DNA of 64,000 nt from the NCBI GenBank assembly GCA_006384855.1, contig VCJN01002398.1:152501-216500 (forward strand), written 5' to 3'. Source of the stretch: Tetraselmis striata. Lineage: Eukaryota; Chlorophyta; Chlorodendrophyceae; Chlorodendrales; Chlorodendraceae. Both the position numbers and the translations under genes were made by a program. The first letter of the stretch is position 1. Every line of letters starts with the position of its first letter. Below are positions 1-11,808 of this stretch, one piece after another. Under the pieces are notes generated by a model. It had not been told where the DNA came from and searched no databases. It worked only from the letters and a program-made list of their open reading frames with translations.

Positions 1-2900
1 CGGTCAGCCAAGTGCATGGGCTCTTCTCCCTGAGTACCGACCTGACGAACGACTAACTTAAGCGGGTTGACCGGCGTCTGCCGGCCCAAGAAGAGTATCT
101 TTGGATGACGTGTTTTGGGGCCCACATGGCTGCTCTTTTCGTGGCCCTCGACGAGCTGCTACCTTACGTCTCTGCTGCAAATCAAGACTACTTCACCCCC
201 GCCTACCTTGCGCAACTACCATACTTTTACTGCCATATACACGCTATCTACCAAATGTAATTATACTTGTAAGATTACGGGGTGAATATAAGGTAAGAAG
301 TAGACCCGTTGCAGGTTTGTGGAATCCAGAGTCTCAAGGAGTAATCGTAGTAGTCGCTACATTGTACAGCCCCGCGTCCGCCGACCCGTCGACCCAGGGC
401 CCGGCGTCCGTCGACGGACGAGCGACGGTCGTCTGGCGCCCGGCGACGAACGAACGACGGCGTCCGGCGTCCGGGTCCGGTCCACGCGGCGGGCTCGGCG
501 CTTCTCGCCATGACCGTGAGACCTGGCGAACTGCGACGACATATGCCCGATCGGCGGCGGCCGGGCGGCCGGCCGACCGGTACCCGTACCGGTAGTCAGC
601 AGGTAAGTAAGCGCGACGGTTATTTTGCCATGCGCGGAACTATGACGGAATCTATAACGGATAGACTTTCGATCTATCTAAGAATCTAGGCGAAACCGTT
701 CGGAAAGTCGGCGACAGACAGACACATGCACGTACGCACGCACAGACTCACCTCGTAATTAATATGGTAAGATACATGCTAATTACAAGGTGGTCCTCGC
801 GCACGCTCGGAATCACGCCAAGGCCGTCGACACGGCGTTTCGCTTTCGTCTAGCCTTATTCCTGCGGAGGCTTGACGAGATCCAGCGTGTACACGATGAC
901 CAAGGTATTTTTGACGTATTGCAGGCCTAGCATTTTCAGCCTGCCGCCGAACAATTGGGCTTTGCGATTTTCGGAGACATGATGAAGGATTACGAGCGTC
1001 GCGTCTTCGAGGCGACGGTCGCATGCAGCGCAAAAGCTACCGTTACTGCTCGGACAGCGGTGGCGCTCGTTGGCCGCGGTCGTGGACGTGGACGTGGCGG
1101 CGGTTGCGGGCGTGGCCGCGAAGGTGAGCACGTGTAGTGACGGCGTGGGGCGCCTTTCGTCGGAGCCGCTGGCACATTGCGAGGTCACCTTTCGATGACC
1201 GCCGCACGACGAACCCTGGCAGCTCGGCGGCGGGATGAGCGCCATGTGTCCGGACCGGACCCCCCCCCCCTTTTACGGACTTCATTAAGACCTTCTTCGG
1301 CGCGGCGCTTCTTACAACCACAGCCGAGTGCGGTTCAACCATCCGCACGCTTGCAGATAGCGGCTCAACAATCCGCCTCCCGTCCCATCTCATCACTGCG
1401 CCGTCGTTTGTTACATTGCGTGTTACACCTGGATCGCAACGACCATCCTTCGCGCGTTACGTTGCGCGCGTGACGACCGCGACGAGCGCACGGGGCGGCC
1501 CTCCTACCTGACTCTTGCCCCGCAAACACGTACTGGTGCCCTCACTAACCCGTCCAGCAACTACCGACCAACTGCAGGCAACCTAACCGCCGGGCGCGGA
1601 GTGCTTTGCTACGCGATGAACCGACCCCTATTACTCCGTCGGCCAAGCGTCGTATATACGTAATTGACGAGCCCGAACCTATCGCCCCTTGGCCGGGTTG
1701 CTTCACTCCGGTCCCGTCTGCAGGCAGCGTTCGGCTCAGACGAGTTGGGGCAACGGGACCTCGACCTACTCTCCAACTCCCTCACCGCTCACGCGCTCAA
1801 GAGCTACGCCGGCAAGTTGTTTCAGCTCGCAGAGTTCTACCACGACTCCAAGAACATCAGCCCACTGGACGAGGCGGCCACTGCTACTAAAAGTCGGCCG
1901 GTGCGTCGCTTGGATATTGGTGAGCGGGGTCACATCGGTACAAAATCGCTATTACAACCCTACATGTCAGCAATCAACACGTTCATTGAGCTACACAACC
2001 TCGACCCAATCGATAAGGACAGCCTACACCTCACCGCCCCGCGTCGCGGCCTGCTGCTAAGGCAACGCTGCGTGAAAGCTGCCCCTTTGCAAATTATTTT
2101 ATCTGCTTATGTCGCTTACAACATCGTTGAGCGAGCCGAATCAATTGTATCTGCTCCCTCTCCCGAGTTCCAGTACGACTTCCGAGCGCCCTCCTAGCCT
2201 CGGTTGCTATCAACTTCATGTTCTTTACCAGGGGACTTATTGGCGTAACCTGCCGAGTGCGGGTCGTGCATGTCGACGCCTACAACATCACCATGCATGT
2301 ATATCACGAAAAGGGGCGCGCCGGACGGCGCGGTCCCGACGACCTACGCTAACTGCTCCTTCCACTATCGGAGCACCCCCGCATCGATCGCGCGTCTCAT
2401 GCACCACTTAATTCATCGATTACGTACAGTCTCCCCCCCTAGTCCTTGATGCCTTGGCCGAAGCAAACTTTTGGGCGGTCACCCCGAGCGAAAAGTCCAA
2501 CTCGTGGACTGCCGCTACCATGTCGGACTGGCCCTACGGCTGCTCGTCCTGTCGGTGCTGGCCCGCCTCCCGCCGACACTTCTTGGAGCTCGCACAGCCT
2601 TCGCAAGAATGCAACATCTGTTGCGAACGCCATCGGAGCCCCATCATCCGCTACCAAGGCGGCTGGGCCACCAACTCCGACGTCGTTCTGTACTACATCG
2701 ACCTCAACGTCCTTCCTTCGCCTGGTGCATAGTTCTCCTTCGGTCACATCGCGCCCCTCCGCCACTTCCCAGCTCAACAAGACTCCGCAGCGGTGGCCTT
2801 CCCGGTGCCCCTTCGTGACCTGGCGCTGCCCCTTCTTCGTCAATCTACATATCTCTCCGTTCGCTGTTCACTGGCAAAACCAAACTGTACTTTGAAGAGC
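1..2900 (+). mobile_element. Tyrosine-recombinase element, left copy (broken, cut by window edge)
   Basis: A plus-strand element fragment. Around 1690-2200 the translation resembles the core-binding (SAM-like) domain of a tyrosine recombinase (SYAGKLFQLAEFY, then YMSAINTFIEL). It is followed near 2220-2345 by a catalytic-domain-like stretch (RGLIGVTCRV, then HEKGRAGRRGPDD). Upstream, 955-1137 reads as an Arg-Gly-rich tail such as is common in Gag-like or RNA-binding proteins. A Cys/His-rich stretch follows the recombinase at about 2520-2730. No reverse transcriptase is visible, so I cannot decide between a DIRS-like retroelement and a Crypton-like DNA element. The copy is broken in several places and looks old. 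Its 5' end lies outside the window. Confidence 0.6.
207..790. mobile_element. Insertion within the left arm, absent from the right arm
   Basis: The left and right arms align up to about 205 and again from about 790, so these roughly 580 bp are extra. The insert contains a GC-rich block (about 365-515) that closely resembles 51650-51790, with the shared words CCCGGCGTCCGTCGACGGAC and GGCGTCCGGCGTCCGG. It also has the word TTGTAAGATTAC (near 268), which recurs at about 51006. No ORF here is convincing. It is likely a short non-autonomous element. Confidence 0.5.
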
Positions 2901-2924
2901 TTTAAACTATGGGGTTTCATCTTT

Positions 2925-5570
2925 TCCTAACCGCTTCTCCGGCTACCATTGCTGCTAAGTGGTACGGGTTACTAATTCCCCCGTCGTCGCGCCTTTTTGG
3001 GTGCAGCACGATTAGACATAAAAGCAGCCGTAACAGTTGAGCTTGCCATCTTCCAGTTTCGCTGCGTTACACGCAGCAAACTCCTTGCCCTCGTTTTCCC
3101 TCCACGTTTCCACTTAACCTTCCCGCAAGTTTCGGCACTTGACAAGACGAACGGCCATAGAGAGCTAGTCCGATATTGTACCGGTAGTCCAAGACTTGGA
3201 GAGCTCGCTCGGGTTGACCGCCCAAAAGTTTGTTTCGGCCAAGGCAACATGGGCCAGGGGGGCAGAGTGTACGTGGTCGATGAACTGGTATAGGAGACGC
3301 GCGATGCGGGAGTGCTGCGACACTGGAAGGACGAAGACGCGCAGGTCATCGTCGGGGCCGCGCCGACCGGCGCGTCCCTTTTCGCGGTACACCTGCTGAG
3401 TAATGTTGTAGTCGTCGACATGCAACTTTGCCGCTTCCCGCACTCGGCAGGACACGCCAGTAAGTCCCCTGGCAAAGAACACGAAGTTGACAACCGAGGC
3501 TAGGAGGGCTCGGAAGTCGTATTGGTACTCAGGGGAAAGAGCACACACAATCAACTCCGCGCGCCCGACGTTGTTGTAAGCGACACTGGCATGCAGAGGG
3601 ACTCGCAAAGGGGCATCCTCTATGCGGCGTTGCCTTAGCAGCATGCCACGACGAGCGGCGGTAAGGTGAAGGCTGTACTTGGCGATTGGATCGAGGTAGT
3701 GTAGTTGAAAGAACGTGTTGATTGCTGACATGTAGGGTTATTGTAACGACTAAGCCCCGAACGGATGTGGCCCCGCTCACCAATCCAAGCGACTTACCGG
3801 ACGGCAGTAGCAGTGGTCGCCTCCAGCGGGTTGATGTTCTCGGAGTCGGGACAGAACTCCGCGAACTGAGACAGTCTGCTGGCATAGCTCTTGAGCGTCT
3901 GAGTGGTGAGGGAGCTGAAGAGTAGGTCGAGTGTCCGCTGTCCCAACTCGTCCGAGCCGAACGCCTCATGAAGACGAGACCAAAGTGAAGCAGCCCTGGG
4001 GCGACATGTTCGGGCTTGTCAATTACATAAGTACGGCGCTTGACCGACAGAGTAACATGAGGGCGGTTTATTTTTGCAAAGTACTCCGCTGCAGCGGTTA
4101 GGTTGCCTGCGGTTGGTCGGTAGTTGCTGGACGGGTTTGTGAGGTCTCCGGTACGGATATGCGGGGCTAGGTTCAGGTAGGAGGGCCGCCCCGTGCGCCC
4201 GTCGTGCTCGTAGCGCATGTCACGCGCTTAACGTACATGCGCGAAGCTTGGTCGTTGCGAACCCTTTGTAACATGTAGTGTAACAACCGACGGACGCAGC
4301 GATGAAATGGTGCGGGAGGCGGATTGTCGAAACCGCCATGTGCATGTGTGCGGATGGTTGAGCCGCACTCGCTCGGCTGTAGTTGTAAGAAGCGCAGCAC
4401 CGAGGAAGGTCTAAATGAAGTTTGTAAGGTGGTGGGGGGGGGGGGGGGGGGGGGTCCGGCCCGGACACAGGGCGCTCATCCCGCCGTTGAGTTGCTATGG
4501 CCTCGGCGTGAAAGCGGCTATGGAAAGCGAAACGCCTTGCCGATGGCCTCGGCGTGATTCCGAGCACGCGCCATGTAGGGGGTGAAGTCTTGATTAGCGG
4601 CGGGAATGTAAGGTCGCAGCTCGTCGAGAGCCACGAAGAAAGCAGCCATGTGGGCTCCGAAACATTACATCCAAAGATACTCCTCCCGAGCCGGCAAACG
4701 CCGGTCATCTTGCTTGAAGTACTCGTTCGCCAGGTCGGTACTCAAGGAGAAGAGCCCATGCACCCGGCTGACTGGTCGAACGGCCTCGTAGTAACCAGAC
4801 TCTGCTCGCTACAGTAGTTCTGACACCTTGAGGTAGTCGTCCTCTTCACTCATGGATTTTGCTCCGACACGGAAGCTATGGGCTAGCTCTAGCAAGTCGG
4901 GGGTGCTCTGCGGCTCCACCGCTCCATGTTGGCTGTCCCTCGACGGGCTGCCCGGAACTTGAGCCATGTGCTCCGTCTCCATCTACTACACGGTCTCGAG
5001 CAGCCGTCAATTGAGCTAACATTTTTGCAAGCTCAAGCAACAATGTAGACTGAGCCTTCATGTTTGCTAGTAGCGACTCGAGCGTCGGCTCAACGACGGT
5101 CTTTTCCATCTGATATCTTTGTCTTATATCTATGCATGTCTTTTCCATCTGAGATGGTGACGCACGGACGTATGTCTTATATCTATGTCTTTTCCATCAA
5201 GCAACAATGTAGATTGAGCCTTCATGTTTGCTAGTAGCGACTCGAGCGTCGGCTCGACGACGGTTTTTTCCATCATATCTTTTGTCTAATATCCATGTCT
5301 TTTCCGCACGGACGTACGGATGAGAATTTCACACACGGATGGCGAGCCGGGTGTGGTCTTGAAACAACCCGTGACCTAGCTCGCAACATGTTATGAGACA
5401 GTTGATCGCTGCGTGCAACGCAGCGAGACCTGAAGATGGCAGGCTCAGTTGTAACGACTGCTTTTATGTCTACTGGTGCTGCACGAAAGAAAGGCGCAAC
5501 GACAGCGTGTGAACTATCAACACGTACCACTTGGCAGCAACGGTAGCCGGAAATGCGGTTAGGAAAGGAG
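2925..5570 (-). mobile_element. Tyrosine-recombinase element, right copy (broken, inverted)
   Basis: A minus-strand copy of the same family as the element at 1-2900. The best conserved part is 3165-3731 on the minus strand, with a core-binding region (MSAINTFFQLHYLDPI) and the catalytic-domain-like segment (FFARGLTGVSCRVREAAKL, YREKGRAGRRGPDDD). An N-terminal Gag-like reading frame lies upstream on the same strand, at about 4876-5148 (ESLLANMKAQSTLLLELAK, probably coiled coil). The copy lacks a stretch present in the left copy (about 850-1225 there) and is broken in several places. A fragment at 2925-3110 matches 5400-5570 in inverted orientation, so the junction between the two copies also contains displaced element sequence. 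Confidence 0.6.
5033..5274. repeat. Direct repeat of about 78 bp, two copies
   Basis: 5033-5110 and 5197-5274 are near-identical copies beginning TCAAGCAACAATGTAGA and ending TTTCCATC. They are separated by about 86 bp that itself contains smaller repeats of TCTTATATCTATG and CTTTTCCATC. They lie within the N-terminal end of the minus-strand recombinase element. Confidence 0.8.
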
Positions 5571-5574
5571 GAAA

Positions 5575-6973
5575 GCCCATAAACGACTTTAGAACATACG
5601 AGTACATGTAACGGATAGATTATTAATCCTTACTCGTATTCTAGTGTGATGTTAAAAGAAGTGACAATCGCACTGGACAATGGGGTAAAAGTAAAGTAAA
5701 GTTCGCCCCGGGACATTGGCCGAAGCCGCCCCAGCACTTGACCTCTTGCGCCAATAGCAGACGTAGATCTGGCATAGTCCGTAGCCCATTGCCTCATTCG
5801 AACCCCGAAGAGCTAATGCATCAACCGGGTAAACCCAGGATACGCCGGGATTATATTGCCGAAATACTTCGACCAAGAATCGATACGGGGACCTCTCGCG
5901 TACGAGACGACCGCTCAACCGAGCGGACAAGGGATGCACCTCGTAAAGGATTGCCGTTATCACGGTTACAGGTAGCGCCTACTCGAAATCCGGACAGACG
6001 GCCTAGGCGAACTAGGACTAGCCAGCCTATCCGCACGTCGGCCCATTTTTCAAGTCCTCATTCAAGTCGCGACGTACCCCGGTACCGAATCACTGCGTCT
6101 TTGTTATGATATGAGACAGTACCGGTACGAATATGCAGTAGTGACGACTAAGCTCTCACGGCCCGGCCGGTCTCGAGCTGCCGACTTACGTATTCATAGT
6201 AACTCGCTCCGCCACCGAGCGCCCTAGTCAACTTAAGTTCCCTGGTCAAATGGACGGATCGGCCAGGGAATACAAACAAGGTGGGGTAAGTGCGGGTGTG
6301 TGGACAAAAAAAAATACGGTGTGCTACACATAGACATCTACTCAGTTTTTCACTAGCAACCGGCAACTTCTCTCGGCCGCGCACATTGTCGGAGTGTCGC
6401 GGGTGAGTTGACCCGTTGCCTTCAGGTGCAGGTGTTGCATGCGTGGCGTGTGCTCATCGTGTGTACGCCTTGGTTCGCTTCGGACAGATTGAGTCCCACA
6501 TACGGGGGCTCTGAATAGGTTGCGAGGCTTCAGTACCCAAGGTGCGTGAAGTAGGAAAGGGGGGAGGGGGGGGGGGGGGGGTCACGGATGCCTCGTCCCC
6601 TACTACGCTACACTTGGTGGCAGCCCACGTTACGGTATCGCTATAACCCTAGAAATGTGCGGACCACGGCTAGCAGTAGCTCGGGTCGGGCACGGAGGGG
6701 CAGAAATGCCCGAAAAGCTCGATTAGTTGAATCGAGATGATAAATCCTAATGAAAGTAGGGTTTACGAGTCGCTATCTCAAGAGACTCGGGGACACGGCG
6801 GTAGGCGTGTCTCAGCTTTAACCGAGTGTCTTGGGCAGGCGATATTACCGTGGGCATTATAATGCATACTCAGGATATGCACGATTCGAAGCCGAGTACT
6901 CACACTTGCACTTATTTGTCGTACGAGGTAGTTCCCTTGATATTCATTTATTTTTACATCAGGGCTTTAACAA
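5575..6973. other. Intergenic, no supported gene
   Basis: I see no convincing coding region. Open frames here are short, lack family resemblance and have ordinary random composition. A G-rich homopolymer run sits at about 6560-6581. There is no clear terminal repeat or hairpin array. Confidence 0.6.
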
Positions 6974-7383
6974 ATGCGCACTACAAACAGAACTAACAAC
7001 AACTATATGAAGGATTGCCAGCAAAAGAGAGACATATAAGCCTGAAACCAAGGTCGAAGAGGAGGCCAGGGAGCCAAGAACCAAGGAGGAGCCAAGGAAA
7101 ACACGAAGTCGCCAAGCTGCCAGGAACCAAAGGGACCACCGCCCCGAGGTATGCCATCAACCGCGGCGAGGACGCTTGCAGCCAATGATATCCATTTATG
7201 TTCCGCCGATATGTAGCGCGTTTTTTAACGATTCGTGTACGAAATTTGTATACTGGATATATATATATACGGCTGTTAGTATCCAAAAGTATATGCAAAT
7301 CGACGAACCGTATACATGGATAAGGGCCCCGCCTCATTTTCTCATGGCCAAAACCCAAAACCCTAAAACCAGCACCCTCCATC

Positions 7384-7900
7384 ATGCCCACGCATGCCAA
7401 GGTAATTCCAGGCAAGTCCAGGCAAAACTGCGAGGCTTGGAGGCATGACCGTCCACACCATTTGGTGATATGTGCAGCACATGCATGCCGCCTCGTTGAG
7501 GACGTGCGGCAGGCATTGTTCCGCAGCCAGGCGACCAACAACCATATCCGCGTTCACCCAGAGCAACCCCAGGGCGAGGACGCTTTCGGCTATGCTCTCG
7601 CGGACATACTGAACAACTTCATTGAGCGGAAGCATTACGACGAAGCCGGGGAGGAGAACGTGCGTGATGCATGTTGTCAAGTGTCCGTCACGCTGTATTT
7701 TTATCTCGCTCGGTACTACTACTTCCAGTAGGATGAGGGCAAGGCGGGCGCCCAAGGTAGGAAGAAGGGACGATTGCTGCCGAGCGAGGACCGACTCGCA
7801 AAGGCCCTCGACCTTCAAATGCAGAGGCCTCGCAGCACAGCGAGCTCGGGAGGCGGTACTACCAAGCCGGCAAGTGCCTCCCTTATAACGTGATGTTCAA
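7384..7900 (+). pseudogene. Unrecognised ORF remnant inside the TIR element
   Basis: The plus strand encodes about 115 residues (positions 7384-7731, including DILNNFIERKHYDEAGEENV). The same frame then resumes after one stop for about 50 more residues with a basic patch (GRKKGR). I do not recognise the family. Its location between the two terminal inverted repeats suggests that it belongs to the element, possibly as an exon of a spliced protein. It could also be captured host sequence. The interrupted frame argues for decay. Confidence 0.35.
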
Positions 7901-7939
7901 GGGCGAGGAGGAGGTCTCATACACTGCAAGGTGACGCCG

Positions 7940-8780
7940 CACTCGGAAGCCGCAGGTGACTCGCGTTTGTATTCGCACTTGTTTGATTACATAGCCACCG
8001 CCGCGACAAGCAATCCACACGCATGCTGACTTTCGCAGTTGCTGTGTCAGATCCCCGCTCAATCCATGTATTTGGCGGTACGCCGATCGTATCGAGTGTT
8101 TAAGGCAATAACAAGGTCGTGGCGCTGCCGCTGGCGGGCACCGCTGCGTCGTCAGAGCTTCACGGTTTTGTGGGCCTGAAGCAGCAACAAAACAATAAGG
8201 CGTGTGGCATCATCAAGCACAACAGCAACGCGGTCAAGAACCTGTCCACCAGCACGCAAGCCTTATTCCCCGGCGACAACGTCGACGAGGGCAGTAGCCC
8301 GGAGCTCCCGGCCAAGAAGGCCAAGCAGCCCGCCAATGAGCCGGCGGCCGGCACGGGGCTGGGGCGATGCTGGAGCTAGGGTGGGCGGTCGGGCGTTCGG
8401 GTCGCGGGCCGGCCGCTAGGCCGCCGTTGCAACAGTAGCCGCTACCGCCACCAGCGAGCAGCAGGCCCGCCGCCGTGGCGGTCCCGGCCGAAACCGGATG
8501 ATGTAATTAATTTATTCCGCCCGCCCACTCCCGCGCGCCTCGCCGCCCACTGCCGCGCGCCCGCTCACTGGCACTGCCGCGCGCGCCACTGCGCGGATTA
8601 GGCCAGAGCAGCGAGATTGTGGGCTTCTAGAGACAGATGCAAAAATAGACCACCGCGGGTACGGGTATAGCGTCGCGATGACGTGTGATATATATGCGCC
8701 TCATGGAGTTTAGTACAAGTATGTCACGGAATGACTACATACGAGTGTCATTATGCTAGTAAGATTACGGGTAAATACAG
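7940..8780 (+). pseudogene. Degraded copy of the unknown ORF also found at 50.36-51.01 kb
   Basis: This stretch aligns base by base with 50255-51020. The best coding block is about 8119-8379 (PLAGTAASSELHGFVG, GIIKHNSNAVKNL, GDNVDEGSSPE, then a Lys-rich PAKKAKQPA that looks like a nuclear localisation signal). Both copies preserve an intron-like interval, with AGCCGCAG|GTGA at the left and GCTGTGTCAG| at the right. Here the C-terminal half is eroded, whereas the 50 kb copy is open for 215 codons. The function is unknown. Confidence 0.5.
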
Positions 8781-10111
8781 GGTATTGCATGCTAAGTACG
8801 ACTTTTACAAGGTGGAGGGAGCGGCGAAGCCGCTATACTTCGTGTGTATATATATAGGTATAAACACATATGGCGATTGGGATCACTGTAATGGTAGTTG
8901 TTATACGCCCACGTACCTTCATGCGGTGGCTTATTGGGGCGGCCCTCCTGGGGGCAGCCACGACCATGGCTGCTCTCATCCATTGAGCCAGACGCCGCCG
9001 GTATGTTTGGTCGTAGTGCGGTCGTGCCTTACCCGCCCCCCGTCTTTGCCTCTGCCCCCAGCCCATGTACCGCATGTCATGTGGCCTTTCTCCGGCGCTT
9101 GGGGTGTATGTGCCCTTTAGCCAGGGGCCCGCCCTTGCGGCGCCACTCATCTCCATCACCGTGGGGCTTCCCTCTGTGCCTATACCATATCCCGGGATCG
9201 AGGCGAGTTCCCACAACCTTCCTTGCAATCCTTCACAGCATGCATGTTCGTGATGCATGAATGCATCTAGGCGGGTCTGTTAGCAGTAAATTCAGATGTG
9301 GGTGTTGGGTGGGAATCTTTTGACTTTTAGTGAGCAGACCGTTGTGGTTGTTGACGTGGCTGCTCCAGCAATGGCCGCCTCACCTTGAGGGCGGGCCATC
9401 CTGCCTCGTGATTGACTCGGCCAGCGGTCCCCCCACCTCTCCCCCCCCCCCCCCCCGAGAGGTCGTCGGTTCATCATGTGTGTCCTAATTAAGCATTCTA
9501 GTTCCCAGTAGATCCTTGACATCCTTGCTTCGGTACGGCACCTACTGTTCTGTACGTCAAGAGTACGTCGGGGTTACGTAATTTCCATGTGCATGTATCG
9601 CCAGTCACGGCGTTCCTGAAACGCCGATATCGCGCTTTCCTCGTACACGCCGCGAAGCGCTTTTAGTACTTGGTGCAATACACCCCTAAATCAAATTTAA
9701 GAACGGAAAATCAAAAAATCCGCCATGGTATCGTTCTTGGCGGGCTCGTGGCGACGCGCGCGGCACGTTGTGATCAAATGGTGCTCATGCGCCTGCGTCG
9801 CGTCGCTCGTCGGCATGTGTTGCTATGACCCGGGTCATCGGCTGCAAGCGTACCCGCCGCGGCTGATGGCCTGCCCGGGGCGGTGGTCCCCATCGGTTTC
9901 ATGTTTCCCTTTCGGTCTTTCTGGTCGTTCCTTGGCTTCGGTGCTTCCATTGACCCTTTGGTTCCTTGGCAGGTTGGCGACTAAGTGGTTCCCTTGGCTC
10001 TTCCTTGGGTTCTTGGCTCCCTTGCCTCCTGCTCGACCCTTGGTTTCATGCTTATGTCTCTCTTGCTGGCAACCTTTCATAGTTGCTTTTATTTCTGTTT
10101 CTAGTGCGCAT

Positions 10112-10739
10112 GTGATATGTTACCGGCTTTAGATGAGGTCTACCGGGGTAAGACGGTTTAGACGAGGTGCGGATTTTTTCATTTTCGATGTAATTCGATG
10201 AGCTACAGTACTTACGGTAGTATATCGGGTACTCACATGCGAACACGACGCGCACGGTATCGGCCGGTCGGGAACGACGTGGTGTACGACCGGTCGCGTC
10301 CGCGGCTCCGCGTCCACGTCAGCGCGCAGCAAACACAGCGCGGCGCCAAAAAGCAGCTCGACGAAGAGTCTCGGAGTAGCAGGTACAGGTACCCTGTAGT
10401 CACGGCGCGGAGGTTTTTGCCGCCGGCGAGCGCCCACCCATCCGTGGGGGGAGTTGACAGAGCCCCGAGCTCTCTTCAAACACACGAGTATCCCTACATA
10501 ATGGGAACAGAAGCACGCTGTCGCCCCTGGTAGTGGAACCTCACAGAACATTCGTTACAGACAGTCCAGGACCAGTTTCGCGGCCTGCGCAGACGCTCCG
10601 ACGACACAACGACGACAGATCGCCGACGTTCTGTTCGGCAACTACTACTCGTACAGCTCAGCAAACAGGCAGTACCATTCTGTCGGTTTCGCGCCCCGTG
10701 TCCTACGCTGCTCCCGGCCGCGAACCTGCACGACCAAAC
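10112..10739. promoter_or_regulatory. Upstream region of the DnaJ-type zinc-finger gene
   Basis: No gene is supported here. The coding frame of the downstream gene is open back to about 10533, but the first in-frame ATG is at 10740, so this interval is best read as promoter plus 5' UTR. I see no unambiguous TATA box. Confidence 0.4.
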
Positions 10740-11808
10740 ATGGCATCTAGTCTGTCACCCACGTCGGCGCGCCCGCCCAAGCCCGACATGACGGCCAGGA
10801 GGGCCCAGTCTTGCCAAGCGCCTCGCGTCCCGGCACCGCCGCACTTCCGTCGCAAGACGCCTCGACCCCTGCGCCCGCCGCGGGCTGCGTGGCGGTCCGA
10901 CAGCGGCGCGGAACGCGACGACCACAGTCCAGACGACGACAACAGCGCAGAGTCTGAGTATGAGTCGCTGGCCGCTGAGCTGGCGCCACTCATCGACCCT
11001 GACCGCATTCAGCGCGCTGCTAACCAGCTGGAGCTGGCGTGGGACATAAGCAGGGTGGGTGCTCTCTAGGGCAGCGCATTCGGGCCGGCTGAGTGCAGTA
11101 TTCGCTCCGCTCAGAGGCGCACCGCTCGATCTTAAGCCCCCACAACTTTGCTGTCGTCAGCTCGTCAAACGAACTTCAGAAATCGCTTCACGGCACCCGT
11201 ATTCGCTACTGAACCATACAGTAGCACGCAGTACTCACATCCCGCGCACTGCTAACCGACGCGCCGTTGCTCGCCGAACGCTGAGTCCCTGCGAATGTAT
11301 GCCCGTACCTGCACCCCCTCAGCAACCCCGCCCACAGGAGTGCGTATGTTGCGATGGCCAGGGAGAGAAGGAATGCGGCTGGTGCAATGGCACAGGTGCG
11401 CGACGCTCCTCAGCACCCTGGCTTATTAATATAGTAGACAAGGCAGCTTACATAAGCAGCCCCCCCCCCCCCCCCCCCCCCCCCCTCCTTGTGGGGCGAT
11501 CTCGAAGGCTTCATGCAGGTAGGCGATAAGCTTGTGCGAAATCCGACGTCCGCCTCTGAGGGCTGCAAGGAGTGCCCCATATGCAACGGGAAGGTGTGAT
11601 TCAGTACAACAGCAGCTTGCTCCTCGTACTTGCCCAATGAACATCACCTGTTTCGTTCTCCTAGATAGCCTGCACGCTGAATTCCTGCCCGTGGCTGGGT
11701 CACATCACATTGTTCCTTCCCGTGCAGGGCAGTTGCCGCTGCTCCGCTTGCAAAGGAACCGGCAAGCGGGCCACCTGGATGAAGGAACCAAACTGCCCCA
11801 TGTCATGA
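10740..11808 (+). CDS. DnaJ-type CXXCXGXG zinc-finger protein (no J domain), probably plastid
   Basis: Four exons are proposed: 10740-11054, 11338-11395, 11508-11593 and 11728-11808. All have GT-AG borders and compatible phases (540 nt, 179 residues plus stop). Exon 1 encodes a Ser/Pro/Arg-rich N terminus beginning MASSLSPTSARPP, which looks like a plastid transit peptide, then an acidic stretch and a helix (ELAPLIDPDRIQRAANQLEL). Exons 2-4 encode four CXXCXGXG motifs: CVCCDGQG, CGWCNGTG, CPICNGKG and CSACKGTG. Known members of this family without a J domain, such as BSD2, act in Rubisco or photosystem assembly in the chloroplast. Here that role is inference. The start is the first in-frame ATG. 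The intron before exon 3 contains a long C run. Confidence 0.8.

Larger units (their letters stand above)
1..4795. repeat. Large imperfect inverted repeat made by the two recombinase elements
   Basis: Bases 1-100 reappear as reverse complement at about 4690-4795, and the match continues inward. The poly-C stretch near 1261 pairs with the poly-G stretch near 4434, and 2420-2540 pairs with 3155-3260. The arms are about 1..2545 and 3150..4795 with a central spacer of about 600 bp. They carry many substitutions and unequal indels, so this is not a fresh palindrome. Confidence 0.75.
6974..10111. mobile_element. 3.1 kb element with long terminal inverted repeats, family unknown
   Basis: 6974-7189 is matched as reverse complement by 9836-10111. 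The outermost shared bases are ATGCGCACTA, then AACAG, then the long purine-rich tract with CAGCAA, AGAGAGACAT and GGAACCAAAGGG. The right arm has about 75 extra bases. The interior holds two ORF-like regions (7384-7900 and about 7940-8780) but no DDE, HUH or recombinase motif that I can recognise. Part of the interior (about 7935-8775) recurs at 50255-51020, so it is a dispersed family. The element could be a non-autonomous DNA transposon or an autonomous one of an unknown family. I could not identify a clear target-site duplication. Confidence 0.6.

Noticed and set aside
10533-10739. Upstream extension of the DnaJ-type zinc-finger gene
   Set aside because: The frame is open but has no ATG before 10740.
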